Source: Bacteroidota bacterium (GTDB lineage Bacteria > Bacteroidota > Bacteroidia > Chitinophagales > LD1). From it: a stretch of 64,000 bases of DNA. The notes under the pieces were generated by a model that ran no database searches, was not told the origin of the DNA, and saw only the letters and a program-made list of their open reading frames with translations. The stretch lies in contig JAFDYN010000012.1 in assembly GCA_018267385.1 (NCBI GenBank), positions 39,644-103,643 of the forward strand, read 5' to 3'. This document shows, piece by piece, positions 1 through 8,208 of the stretch. How positions within the stretch are numbered: the stretch's first letter is position 1; each line of letters begins with the position of its first letter. The translations under genes were made by a program, and so were the position numbers.

Positions 1-605
1 TCATAGCCCAGGCCCAAACCCACGAGGCCGAGATCGTGACCAACTATGGCAAAATACGCGTCATGCTCTACGATGGCACACCACAGCACAGGGACAACTT
101 CATCAAACTGGTCAATGAACACAAATACGACAGCCTGCTGTTTCACCGGGTGATCAAGGGCTTTATGATACAAGCCGGTGATCCAAACTCTAAGCTGGCC
201 AATGATACAGCGCTGCTGGGTGATGGCGACCTCGGCTACACAGTGCCGGCAGAGATCATGCCTGACAAATACTACCACAAGCGTGGTGCCCTGGCAGCAG
301 CGCGGGATGATAATCCTAAAAAGGAATCATCCGCAATACAGTTTTACATCGTGCAGGGCCAGGTGGCCAATGACTCCACCTTTATCAAAGCAAAAAAGCG
401 CAGCGGGGGCTACGAGATACCCGAGGAGCATAAGCAGGTATATCGCAGCTATGGTGGCGTACCACGCCTGGATAGCCAGTATACAGTATTCGGTGAGGTG
501 GTGAAGGGTATGGCTGTGGTAGACGAGATAGCTGAGAGCCTGACCGACGCCAATGACAGGCCTAAGAAGAATATCCGCATCAGGACGGTGCGGATGGTGA
601 AGTAG
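1..605 (+). CDS. Cyclophilin-type peptidyl-prolyl cis-trans isomerase, 5' end cut off
   Basis: Catalyses proline cis-trans isomerisation to help exported proteins fold. The frame is open from base 3 to the stop at 603-605 and continues off the left edge. The first visible residues (IAQAQTHEAEIVTNYG) look like the end of a signal peptide followed by the mature protein, so it is probably periplasmic. The cyclophilin core is clear: FHRVIKGFMIQAGDP contains the catalytic Arg and the Gln of the active site, and a later SAIQFYI stretch matches the family. The true start lies outside the window; the GTG at 36 falls inside the conserved fold and is not a start. Confidence 0.93.
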   Translation, partial: IAQAQTHEAEIVTNYGKIRVMLYDGTPQHRDNFIKLVNEHKYDSLLFHRVIKGFMIQAGDPNSKLANDTALLGDGDLGYTVPAEIMPDKYYHKRGALAAARDDNPKKESSAIQFYIVQGQVANDSTFIKAKKRSGGYEIPEEHKQVYRSYGGVPRLDSQYTVFGEVVKGMAVVDEIAESLTDANDRPKKNIRIRTVRMVK

Positions 606-606
606 C

Positions 607-694
607 AGCCCCTAAATCCCCAAAGGGGACTTGAATAGCCAGTAAACATTTTGTATTTAAGCCTTCCCCTTTGGGGAAGGTTTGGATGGGGCTT
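607..694. repeat. Imperfect palindromic intergenic repeat (REP/MITE-like)
   Basis: Two imperfect inverted arms, 607-632 and 659-694, are built around CCCCAAAGGGGA and TCCCCTTTGGGGA and end in AGCCCC / GGGGCT. The spacer is AT-rich. It lies between two convergent genes and could fold into a long hairpin that terminates both. Elements of this kind are frequent between Bacteroidota genes (general knowledge). A decayed left arm seems to be present at 8088-8118. Confidence 0.6.
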
Positions 695-706
695 AGAGAT
701 TTAGGG

Positions 707-1333
707 TCATGGGTGTTTCTCAAAGAAATGGCGGTCATCCTCCGGCTCTTCCTCCTCCAGGGATAAAGGCCGCTGATGATAGCTGCGCAGAATGAAAGAC
801 ATGAGCAGGCCGATGGCTGCGCCAAAGACGTGAGACTGCCATGAGATACCCGGCTGACGTATGAAGCCCTCTGCCATGCCGCCGTACAGTATAGAGACAA
901 AGACCGCGATACCAATAGAGGTAAGATCACGCCGGAAGAAACCTGACCCTACGAGGAAAGCGGCTATACCATAAATGATACCACTGATGCCGACATGCAC
1001 AGTGTAAGGCGGTGCATACATCCAAACCAACAGGCCGCTGAGCAGGTGGATACACACCAGCACAAAAAGCGCCACCTCTTCATAAGCGCTGATCAGCACA
1101 AAAAAAAGCACCATAAAAGGAAGCGTATTGCTCATGATGTGGCCGATGCCGGAGGTATCATGTATAAAGGGGCTGAAGAGAATGCCTCGCAGGCCAATGG
1201 CCGTATGAGGAATGATACCATACTGCGCCAGCTGGAGGTGAAATAACACATCGCAAAACCAGACGATCCACAGCACGGCGGTAAGGCCAAGTGTGAGGCG
1301 CAGGTGGCGGCGGAAGGAGTGGCGATCGTCCAT
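707..1333 (-). CDS. Rhomboid family intramembrane serine protease
   Basis: Cleaves transmembrane segments of membrane proteins inside the lipid bilayer. The 208-residue protein has about six hydrophobic segments. The rhomboid signatures are in place: HIMSN at 65-69 in the second helix, GISG with nucleophile Ser117, and catalytic His168 in SHVFGAAIG. No extra soluble domain is fused. It is convergent with the cyclophilin gene across a palindromic repeat and divergent from the acylase gene, so it appears to be a single-gene unit. The substrate cannot be inferred. Confidence 0.9.
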   Translation of the reverse strand: MDDRHSFRRHLRLTLGLTAVLWIVWFCDVLFHLQLAQYGIIPHTAIGLRGILFSPFIHDTSGIGHIMSNTLPFMVLFFVLISAYEEVALFVLVCIHLLSGLLVWMYAPPYTVHVGISGIIYGIAAFLVGSGFFRRDLTSIGIAVFVSILYGGMAEGFIRQPGISWQSHVFGAAIGLLMSFILRSYHQRPLSLEEEEPEDDRHFFEKHP

Positions 1334-1407
1334 GGTATGATGACGCTACGAACGTAGATTTATTTTTCAGTCCTTTATAATTACATTCACGGGAAAATCA
1401 ACCCAAC

Positions 1408-3846
1408 GTGAGATTTATTGCTTTTCTGGTCAGCCTCGGGGCCACTATCGGCCTCATCTATGTGCTCAATCATCCCCTCGGGCCTGCGCCTGCACTGGGC
1501 CGTTTCTTTGACCCCTATAGTGGCTTCTGGCAGAATGCCGAGAATACCTCGCACTACCATGATATAGACCTCCAGCTGCCGGGCCTGCATGACAAGGTGG
1601 AGGTGTACTTTGACGACAGGCTGGTGCCGCACATCTTTGCGCAAAATGATGAGGACCTCTTCTTCATGCAGGGCTATATCACTGCCCGGAACCGCCTGTG
1701 GCAGATGGAGGTGCAGACGCATAGCGCGGCCGGCCGCGTGTCAGAGATAGCTGGCGAGAAAGCCCTGGCCAAAGACCGCCTCTCCCGCCGCATAGGCCTG
1801 GGCTATGGTGCAGAGAACTCAAAAGCCTTTATAGAAAAGGATGCGCAAAGCAATGACCTGGTGCGTGCCTACTGTGCGGGTGTGAATGCGTACATCAAAT
1901 CCCTCTCGCCAAAGGACTATCCGCTGGAATATAAGCTACTGGGCTACGCACCTGAGGAGTGGACGCCGCTGAAGGTAGCACTGCTGCTCAAGAACATGGC
2001 AAACATGCTCTCGGTCTACGAGTTTGACATAGAGAATACCAACTTCGTGTCAAAGTTTGGAGCTGATCAGTTTCACTATATCTATCCGGAGCGTGATTCC
2101 TTCACAGACTATATCATACCGCGTGGTACGCCGTGGGCCTTTGCCGGAGATAGTGCGCCTGCTGCGCCGGAGGCTTTGCCCGCAGGGCAGAAGGTCTCTA
2201 ATGTAGACCGCGACCTCTACGAGAGCTATGACCGCGCTATAGAAAAGCCGCAAGAACTAAACGGGTCAAACAACTGGGCCGTGAGCGGCAGCAAAACAAA
2301 GAGCGGCAAACCACTGCTCTGCAATGATCCCCACCTACAACTCAACCTGCCCTCTATCTGGTATGAGATGCACCTCTCCTCGCCTACTATGAATGCCTAC
2401 GGCGCTACGCTGCCCGGTGCGCCCTGCGTGATCAGCGGGTGGAACGACTCCATAGCCTGGGGCGTGACCAATGGTGGCCGTGATGTGCGGGATTGGTTTA
2501 CGGTGCAATTCAAGGACGATACGCACAATGAATACCTGCTGGACAGCCAGTGGGTGAAGACGGAGAAACGCATCGAGCACTATAAGGTAAAGGGCGGCAA
2601 AGACTTCACAGATACGGTGCTGTATACGCGCTTTGGCCCGATCGTATTTGACCAGAGCTATGGCGATGTGAAGAGCAGGAAATACCTCTCGCTGAAGTGG
2701 ACGGCTCACACAGGATCAAATGAGTTTAAGACCTTCTACCTGCTCAACAAGGGCCACAACTATGACAACTACCTCGATGCGCTGAATAACTACTCCTGCC
2801 CTACTCAGAACTTCGTCTTTGCCTCCCGCAGCGGCGATATAGCGATCAAGGAGCAGGGCACGCATCCTCTCACGCATGAGTTTGTGGCAGATGGCAGCAC
2901 CTCTGCCAGTGACTGGCACCGGGTGATACCAAATGAGCACAACCCGATGGTCAAGAACCCTGAGCGCGGCTTTGTGAGCAGTGCCAATCAGTTTCCGGTG
3001 GATGAGACGTACCCGTACCCGGTATCTCACGTAGGCATCTATGAGAATCCGCGCGCCATGCGTATCAACCACCTGCTCTCAGACTCGCAAAAGATGGACG
3101 TGGCCTACATGCAGCGCATGCAGCGGGACAACTATAACATGATAGCCTCTCTCACCCTGCCTACCCTGCTGCGCGTGATAGACCGCAGCAAACTGACCGC
3201 AGATGAGACAGAGGCCATCTCTGCGCTGGAGCACTGGGACTACTATGACAATGCCGACAGCAAGGCCACGGTCTACTACGAGGCATGGACGGATGTGCTC
3301 TACCCGCTGCTGTGGGATGAGATGGGCGACCCTACCCTGCCGATGCGCAAGCCTAACACGTACCGCACGGCCTACTTCCTGAGGGATGATAGCACGAGTG
3401 CCTTCTATGACAATCTGCAGACCGGCGAGCGCGAGACACGCGAGATGCTGGTACTGATGAGTTTTGACAAGGCGATGAAGCAACTGAAAGAAAAGTACGG
3501 CTCACTGGACAAAGTGAAAGACTGGGGCACCTACAAGGCTACGATGGTACACCACCTCTCGCCGCAGCTGGATGCATTCAGCCGGATGAATGTCTACTGC
3601 GGCGGCAACCGCGGCATCATAAACGCGACCAGCCATGACCACGGCCCCAGCTGGCGTATGATCGTGGACTTTGGCGATATGAAGGGCTACTGCCTGTACC
3701 CCGGCGGTGAGAGCGGCAACCCGGGCAGCAAGTTCTACGACAATATGGTGGACTCATGGGCCAAAGGCGACTACTATACGGCGAAGTTTGAGCCTAAGGC
3801 ACAGCTCGATAGAGACAAGCTGTATAAGATCACATTCAATAAGTAG
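1408..3846 (+). CDS. Penicillin acylase family protein (N-terminal nucleophile hydrolase, S45)
   Basis: An amide hydrolase of the penicillin/cephalosporin/acyl-homoserine lactone acylase family. The 812-residue precursor starts with a GTG codon and an N-terminal hydrophobic segment (residues 3-21), so it is exported to the periplasm. Family members self-cleave before a serine; the matching site is NGSNNWAVSG with Ser287 as the expected nucleophile. Downstream GWNDSIAWGVTNGG and the C-terminal PGGESGNPGSKFYDN are typical of the beta subunit. Length fits the family. The natural substrate (acyl-homoserine lactone, beta-lactam or other amide) cannot be deduced. Confidence 0.92.
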   Translation: MRFIAFLVSLGATIGLIYVLNHPLGPAPALGRFFDPYSGFWQNAENTSHYHDIDLQLPGLHDKVEVYFDDRLVPHIFAQNDEDLFFMQGYITARNRLWQMEVQTHSAAGRVSEIAGEKALAKDRLSRRIGLGYGAENSKAFIEKDAQSNDLVRAYCAGVNAYIKSLSPKDYPLEYKLLGYAPEEWTPLKVALLLKNMANMLSVYEFDIENTNFVSKFGADQFHYIYPERDSFTDYIIPRGTPWAFAGDSAPAAPEALPAGQKVSNVDRDLYESYDRAIEKPQELNGSNNWAVSGSKTKSGKPLLCNDPHLQLNLPSIWYEMHLSSPTMNAYGATLPGAPCVISGWNDSIAWGVTNGGRDVRDWFTVQFKDDTHNEYLLDSQWVKTEKRIEHYKVKGGKDFTDTVLYTRFGPIVFDQSYGDVKSRKYLSLKWTAHTGSNEFKTFYLLNKGHNYDNYLDALNNYSCPTQNFVFASRSGDIAIKEQGTHPLTHEFVADGSTSASDWHRVIPNEHNPMVKNPERGFVSSANQFPVDETYPYPVSHVGIYENPRAMRINHLLSDSQKMDVAYMQRMQRDNYNMIASLTLPTLLRVIDRSKLTADETEAISALEHWDYYDNADSKATVYYEAWTDVLYPLLWDEMGDPTLPMRKPNTYRTAYFLRDDSTSAFYDNLQTGERETREMLVLMSFDKAMKQLKEKYGSLDKVKDWGTYKATMVHHLSPQLDAFSRMNVYCGGNRGIINATSHDHGPSWRMIVDFGDMKGYCLYPGGESGNPGSKFYDNMVDSWAKGDYYTAKFEPKAQLDRDKLYKITFNK

Positions 3847-3919
3847 TGAGTAGTGGGTATTGAGTAGTGAGATAAATACAAGAGACAAGAATCAAGAAAC
3901 TGCAATAAGAACAACAAAC

Positions 3920-4258
3920 ATGAAACTCCTTTTTCCGATCCTAGCTATTGCCATCGTGAGTGCAGTCGTACAAAACTTCGCGCCGTGGTGGAGCATTGCC
4001 ATTGTGGCGTTTATCATCAGCTACCTGCTACGATTGAAGCCTGGACTGGCGTTCCTGGCGGCCTTCCTCGGAGTGTTCATCCTCTGGGCCGGTGTAGCAG
4101 CACGACTGGACTTTGGCAATGACCACATCCTTTCTACACGTATAGCTACACTGTTTCCATTAAAAGGCAACTATTGGCTGCTGCTACTCCTCACAGGAGT
4201 GGTAGGCGGGCTGGTGTCTGGTCTTGCAGGGTTGAGCGGAGCGCTGCTGCGTAAATAA
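3920..4258 (+). CDS. Small integral membrane protein, unknown function
   Basis: 112 residues with four predicted membrane helices (LLFPILAIAIVSAVVQ, WSIAIVAFIISYLL, LAFLAAFLGVFILWAG, and a C-terminal LLLLLTGVVGGLVSGLAGL). I take the ATG at 3920; an upstream in-frame TTG at 3860 would add a polar stretch made of short direct repeats (tagtgag) that looks non-coding. It lies 9 bp ahead of another membrane-protein gene and is probably cotranscribed with it. No family recognised. Confidence 0.7.
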   Translation: MKLLFPILAIAIVSAVVQNFAPWWSIAIVAFIISYLLRLKPGLAFLAAFLGVFILWAGVAARLDFGNDHILSTRIATLFPLKGNYWLLLLLTGVVGGLVSGLAGLSGALLRK

Positions 4259-4267
4259 AAACTCTGT

Positions 4268-5110
4268 ATGAAACGAGTGCTACCATATGTCATACTACTT
4301 TTTGCACTCGTGCCTATTGTATTCAATCAATATCATTGGATCAGCTTTTATTTTGAACGGGATCTGGAGGCCTATAGGGCATGGTTCCCTAATTTATATC
4401 TGCCTTTATTTCTTCTTATTAAGTTTTTTTATCCAGGTATATTAGGATACTGGTCAGCGTGGCTCCTGAGCTTCACCACGAGTAAAAGATGGCCAGTAGC
4501 AGTGATCGCGATAGCTCAAGGATTTCTGGTCTACTATATAGAGAGCAGTCAGGATCGAGGTTTAATGTGGGTCAGCTATGACCTTGTAGTTCTGTTAGTA
4601 TTGACCGCTGCCATTATCAAGGGGCGGGATATCTATTACTATGCACAGGTAGCGTGGACCCGGCTATTACGGATGGCACCGTGGCTATCCCGAGGCTATA
4701 CCTACTTTATTTTTTGTAGCTACATCGTGCTATCTCTGCTGCTACCAGAGGTTCAGCCATTCTCCCGCTATCCTATGTACAGCCAGTTTCCGGATAATGC
4801 AGAGACTTTTTTGATCAGAGACGGACACGGCCACATGATCCCTACACATCGGTATTTTGCCCCTGGTGCAGCAGACCTTAGCCATCTTTATTACCATCTT
4901 ATGGCAGATTATACCCGACCTTCTGCTGGCTTTATATCTCAATCGTCGATCGACAGTGCAGTTGGTATTGCTTTGTATCGCCTGCTGATGGCCAATCAGA
5001 AAGTACATCCGGATTTAGACACTATTTGCGTTAATATGCAGGTAATACGTTTGTCCAAAGGTCAATATAGCATCAATGAAACCACCCTATATAAGCAGAG
5101 CGTGGAGTAA
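4268..5110 (+). CDS. Uncharacterised multi-pass membrane protein with exported C-terminal domain
   Basis: 280 residues: five or so hydrophobic helices up to about residue 160, then a soluble C-terminal part containing FSRYPMYSQFPDNAETF and a His-rich HGHMIPTHRYF stretch. The soluble part follows the last helix and probably faces the periplasm. Its last 35 bp overlap the start of the next gene, a strong sign of translational coupling and a joint function. The DNA of this pair is visibly richer in A/T than its neighbours, which could reflect transfer. I do not recognise the family. Confidence 0.7.
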   Translation: MKRVLPYVILLFALVPIVFNQYHWISFYFERDLEAYRAWFPNLYLPLFLLIKFFYPGILGYWSAWLLSFTTSKRWPVAVIAIAQGFLVYYIESSQDRGLMWVSYDLVVLLVLTAAIIKGRDIYYYAQVAWTRLLRMAPWLSRGYTYFIFCSYIVLSLLLPEVQPFSRYPMYSQFPDNAETFLIRDGHGHMIPTHRYFAPGAADLSHLYYHLMADYTRPSAGFISQSSIDSAVGIALYRLLMANQKVHPDLDTICVNMQVIRLSKGQYSINETTLYKQSVE

Positions 5111-5957
5111 AATCTGGTCAAAGGAGTATGGGGATACAGAATGGCTATGCCTCAAGATATTCTTTGCCGGATGGAGTTTCTTGCACACTACAGCTATACT
5201 CTTCCTATATTCCTCAGCACCATATCCTTCAGGCGTATTATCTTTTTTTAGTCCAGAGTATCTCATGCTGCTGCCCGTCAGGATAGCCATCGCTGTAGGG
5301 CTCTTCGTATTGCTAGTCCTATACGTGCTGGAGATACGGGTGGCACTTGTCACATTTATTATCTTCATACTCTCTGTGTTTATCTTTTCCATTGGAGAAA
5401 GCAATGGAGTCATGGGCCGCAATGGACTCATGTCACTCACCTGGATAGCTCAATCCCTGGCATATAGCTTGCATACCGTAGGACGTGCCGGCGACCTTAG
5501 ACGAAATAGATTTCAGTTTCCCCTGCAGGCTATGGCTGCAGTGTATACTTTGGCTGCCATATCAAAGCTAATCGCGTCTCCTATACACTGGATATCAGAC
5601 GCACCATATCTTGCCCTCCAGATCATCAAGTCATTTGATTTTGCATATTATACTACGGGAGATCCATCCCTGCATACTGCTGGTATAGACCGCGCTTATC
5701 TGATCACCGCACACCCTTATCTCACCCGGATATTATTGGCCGCATCGTTTTTACTGGAGATCTGCTCATTCGTCCTGATGACCGGACGCAGGCCGGCCAT
5801 AGTATATGGCTTACTTCTGCTCTCCATGCACATAGGCATCAGCTATTTCATGGACATATTTTTCCCAAACATAAGTGTTCCAATGATAACATTCGCCATC
5901 AATCCATTGTACATTATATACATCTTGGTAGCAGCCCTAAGGAGAGAGGTAGCATAA
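5076..5957 (+). CDS. HTTM/DoxX-like multi-pass membrane protein
   Basis: 293 residues with about seven hydrophobic helices. The N-terminal LKIFFAGWSFLHTTAILF and the alternating short loops recall the HTTM (vitamin K-dependent carboxylase-like) and DoxX-like membrane families, but I see no diagnostic catalytic motif, so this is a fold-level guess. The ATG at 5076 lies inside the preceding membrane-protein gene, giving a 35-bp overlap. The two products are probably made in a fixed ratio and may form one membrane complex. Confidence 0.65.
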   Translation: MKPPYISRAWSKIWSKEYGDTEWLCLKIFFAGWSFLHTTAILFLYSSAPYPSGVLSFFSPEYLMLLPVRIAIAVGLFVLLVLYVLEIRVALVTFIIFILSVFIFSIGESNGVMGRNGLMSLTWIAQSLAYSLHTVGRAGDLRRNRFQFPLQAMAAVYTLAAISKLIASPIHWISDAPYLALQIIKSFDFAYYTTGDPSLHTAGIDRAYLITAHPYLTRILLAASFLLEICSFVLMTGRRPAIVYGLLLLSMHIGISYFMDIFFPNISVPMITFAINPLYIIYILVAALRREVA

Positions 5958-6093
5958 CTTAACTCTGTGGACCTCTCTGAGAAACCTTTTCCAAATGGAA
6001 AGCTCGATGATATGATGCATGATATGCTCCAGGACGCGTAGAGTCATGGTTGCGAGATAGGATAATGTGAGTATAGCTTCTAAAATGTGCGTC

Positions 6094-6669
6094 CTACTCT
6101 CTGTACCTATAGTGCCCTGTGATCTTGAAATCAAAAAGGCAATCTGCCAGCACCTGACCTGCTCCGATATTGTGCACGATGAGATGGCGCTGGCTATCGG
6201 CTGCTGAGAGCCGGTCTACCACCAGGCCGATATGCACTATGCCATGACCCAGGTCCCATGTCACTATATCTCCGGGCTGATAGTCTGCAGCCCGCTGCGA
6301 TACGGACAGCGCTGCCTGCCGGTGCGCGAAGAATGTCTGGAGATTCTGCACCCGGCGGTGGTCTATATTGGCATCAGGCTTCTTGAGTCCCCACAGAGCA
6401 GGATACTGGTCAAAGTGAGCTACCATATCTTCATGCACCTCTCGCTGCAGGTCTATACCCAGTCGCCTGTAGGCACGTATCACCACATCCGTGCATACGC
6501 CTTTGCCGGCAGCTACATCTCCATTGGGATAGGGTATAGATACATAGGCCGCATCGTAGCGGATAGAGGGATCAATAATGGCGATGCCTGCATCAGACAG
6601 CGCATGAAAGAAAGACTGCGTAGACGCCGGCCGGGTGAAGAGCAGCAGGGCAAGTAGCAGAGCAGGCAT
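6094..6669 (-). CDS. DUF1287 family exported protein (NlpC/P60-like fold)
   Basis: 191 residues with an N-terminal hydrophobic signal. The conserved DUF1287 features are visible: the YVSIPYPNGDV segment, GVCTDVVIRAYRRLGIDLQ with the likely active-site cysteine, DANIDHRRVQNL, and PGDIVTWDLGHGIVHIGLVVD with the candidate histidine. The fold resembles cysteine amidases acting on peptidoglycan, but activity of this family is not established. It is a single gene between convergent and divergent neighbours. Confidence 0.85.
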   Translation of the reverse strand: MPALLLALLLFTRPASTQSFFHALSDAGIAIIDPSIRYDAAYVSIPYPNGDVAAGKGVCTDVVIRAYRRLGIDLQREVHEDMVAHFDQYPALWGLKKPDANIDHRRVQNLQTFFAHRQAALSVSQRAADYQPGDIVTWDLGHGIVHIGLVVDRLSAADSQRHLIVHNIGAGQVLADCLFDFKITGHYRYRE

Positions 6670-6725
6670 AAGTACCGGGATTTGATATGAAACGTAGCTA
6701 TCACTCCGCTATTGTGCCTATCTGC

Positions 6726-6755
6726 TTGTACAAGTGCATTCTATAATTACCTTTG
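6726..6755 (+). promoter_or_regulatory. Bacteroidota-type promoter of the outer-membrane barrel gene
   Basis: A -7 box TACCTTTG at 6748-6755 matches TAnnTTTG exactly. A TTGT at 6726-6729 sits 18 bp upstream as the -33 element. The start codon follows 27 bp after the box. Confidence 0.6.
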
Positions 6756-6782
6756 CGGCTCATCAAAAAAAATCAATCAACT

Positions 6783-7523
6783 ATGAAAAAACTCCTTTTT
6801 TCCCTTTGTTTCCTTTTCGCCTGCACTATTGTTTTTGCCCAGGGCAAATATGAGCAGGTGGTATACCTCAAAAACGGATCTGTGATCCACGGCCTGATAG
6901 TAGAATATGTGCCGAACGCGTCTATCAAAGTAAAGAGTGGTCCAAACCTTTTTGCCTACAAGATGGATGAGATAGAAAAGATCACCCTGGAGGAACCAGC
7001 AGCCAGCGTCTACGAAGGCAAGAGCAAGGGCTACTATGGCATCGCTCAGGTAGGCCTTACAGACTTTCCGGCAGGTGGCAATCTGGCTATGGCATCTATC
7101 AGCCTGATCAATGGCTACCAGTTTAACCGCTATGTGGGGCTAGGGCTAGGTATAGGCGGCGATATCTCTACGCACAAGGTGTACAATATGCCGGTATTTG
7201 CAGATCTGCGGATCAATTTTCTCAAGACACGCGTGACACCTTTTGTAGCCATAGACCTGGGCTACAATGCCCAGTTTACCCAGACCTATGACTACTACAG
7301 CGGTGATACCAAGCCACAGGTATATCACGGCATGGTATTCAACCCTTCACTGGGTGTCAAGGTAGGCATCTCAAAAAAGGTAGGTGCCTCTCTGGCCCTG
7401 GGCTACAAAATGCTGGGGGTCAATGCCAGCTATACCAGCTACTCTTACTATGGCTACTCCAGTACCGTGAGCAGCTTTGGCCTCTCTCATGGTATCACCC
7501 TGATGGGAGCCATCCACTTCTGA
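6783..7523 (+). CDS. Outer-membrane beta-barrel protein
   Basis: 246 residues from the ATG at 6783, which begins a classical signal peptide (MKKLLFSLCFLFACTIVFAQ). A short N-terminal module, YLKNGSVIHGLIVEYVPN...YKMDEIEKI, resembles the small strand-rich domain often found in Bacteroidota barrels. The remainder alternates polar and hydrophobic residues and ends in aromatic-terminated strands (HGITLMGAIHF), as in 8-10 stranded barrels. A perfect promoter lies upstream and a strong terminator downstream, so it forms a single-gene unit. Ligand unknown. Confidence 0.8.
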   Translation: MKKLLFSLCFLFACTIVFAQGKYEQVVYLKNGSVIHGLIVEYVPNASIKVKSGPNLFAYKMDEIEKITLEEPAASVYEGKSKGYYGIAQVGLTDFPAGGNLAMASISLINGYQFNRYVGLGLGIGGDISTHKVYNMPVFADLRINFLKTRVTPFVAIDLGYNAQFTQTYDYYSGDTKPQVYHGMVFNPSLGVKVGISKKVGASLALGYKMLGVNASYTSYSYYGYSSTVSSFGLSHGITLMGAIHF

Positions 7524-7545
7524 CACCATCTGGTTCCTTATATGT

Positions 7546-7577
7546 AATAGGAGGCTTCGTGCCTCCTATTTTTTTTC
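7546..7577 (+). terminator. Rho-independent terminator of the barrel gene
   Basis: Perfect 10-bp inverted repeat AATAGGAGGC / GCCTCCTATT (7546-7555 and 7561-7570) with a 5-nt loop, running into eight or more T residues. Confidence 0.88.
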
Positions 7578-7593
7578 TTATCCTCTATGCAAT

Positions 7594-7619
7594 AAAAAAG
7601 CCGCGTCTTCATGCGCGGC
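7594..7619 (-). terminator. Terminator of the first small exported peptide gene
   Basis: On the minus strand GCCGCG...CGCGGC forms a stem followed by six T residues (the A run at 7594-7599). It lies 37 bp past the stop codon of the peptide gene. Confidence 0.8.
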
Positions 7620-7655
7620 CTTTCAAATAGGGGTTGGCTGTATCTTGATGGCTGA

Positions 7656-7922
7656 TTAAGCTTTTTTTACACCTTCACGGAGCAGGAGGAGATTCAGGTC
7701 ATTGGTACCTACAAAGTTTGCAGAAATGTGAGGACCTGTGCCAGCAGTAGCGTCCTGAGCCGGAGTAGCCTCTGTAGCGGCAGGAGTGGTAGCTTCAGGA
7801 GTTTCTACTGCTGTATTTGCCACGTTTACGATAGTAGCCTTGGTAGTTTCCTTGGCGGCTGGAGTCTGAGCTTTTGCTGCGAAAGTGACCAGAGTGAGTG
7901 CTATTATCAGGAGGCTTTTCAT
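7656..7922 (-). CDS. Small exported peptide with C-terminal VGTN/REGVK motif (paralogue A)
   Basis: 88 residues: a clean signal peptide (MKSLLIIALTLVTFAAKAQ), a low-complexity middle rich in Ala, Thr, Pro and Glu, and a C-terminus VGTNDLNLLLLREGVKKA. A second gene at 16377-16586 encodes a 69-residue protein with the same plan and end motif (V-G-T-N-x-x-N-L-x-x-[LV]-R-E-G-V-K-x-A), while the middle regions do not align. The promoter regions of the two genes are nearly identical and a terminator follows each. No family recognised; function unknown. Reality of the gene is supported by the conserved paralogue, promoter and terminator. Confidence 0.82.
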   Translation of the reverse strand: MKSLLIIALTLVTFAAKAQTPAAKETTKATIVNVANTAVETPEATTPAATEATPAQDATAGTGPHISANFVGTNDLNLLLLREGVKKA

Positions 7923-7954
7923 CGTTGGGAGTTTTTAGTAGTTCGTTATGAATT

Positions 7955-7984
7955 CAAGATAGATCCGGGTTTCACTTTTGTCAA
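7955..7984 (-). promoter_or_regulatory. Promoter core of peptide gene A
   Basis: Minus strand TTGACA (7979-7984), 17-bp spacer, then TATCTTG (7955-7961). The same TTGACA-N17-TAnCTTG arrangement precedes the paralogue at 16607-16636. The core is embedded in an 84-bp block shared by both loci (7968-8051 here). Confidence 0.65.
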
Positions 7985-8168
7985 GGTTTTTTTTCAAAAA
8001 AGTTTCAGAAAAATGTAACATTTTTGAACCATATTGACTATCAGATAGTTATTTTACGCTTAATCCTAAAATTTATTGTATGGTTCACCCCCAATCCTTA
8101 AAAGGAACTTAAATACCCCTCCGAGTACTCCTTGTGCATAACTATAAACCCGCTCAAATAAGCTATTT

Positions 8169-8200
8169 ATTTTAGTAAATACTAATTTTATTACTAAAAT
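8169..8200. promoter_or_regulatory. Inverted repeat upstream of the 130-aa orphan gene, candidate operator
   Basis: Perfect 10-bp arms ATTTTAGTAA (8169-8178) and TTACTAAAAT (8191-8200) with a 12-bp spacer, ending 8 bp before the ATG at 8209. Bases 8173-8190 match 17 of 18 bases found at 17078-17095, immediately upstream of another orphan gene. Confidence 0.5.
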
Positions 8201-8208
8201 ATAGCAAT

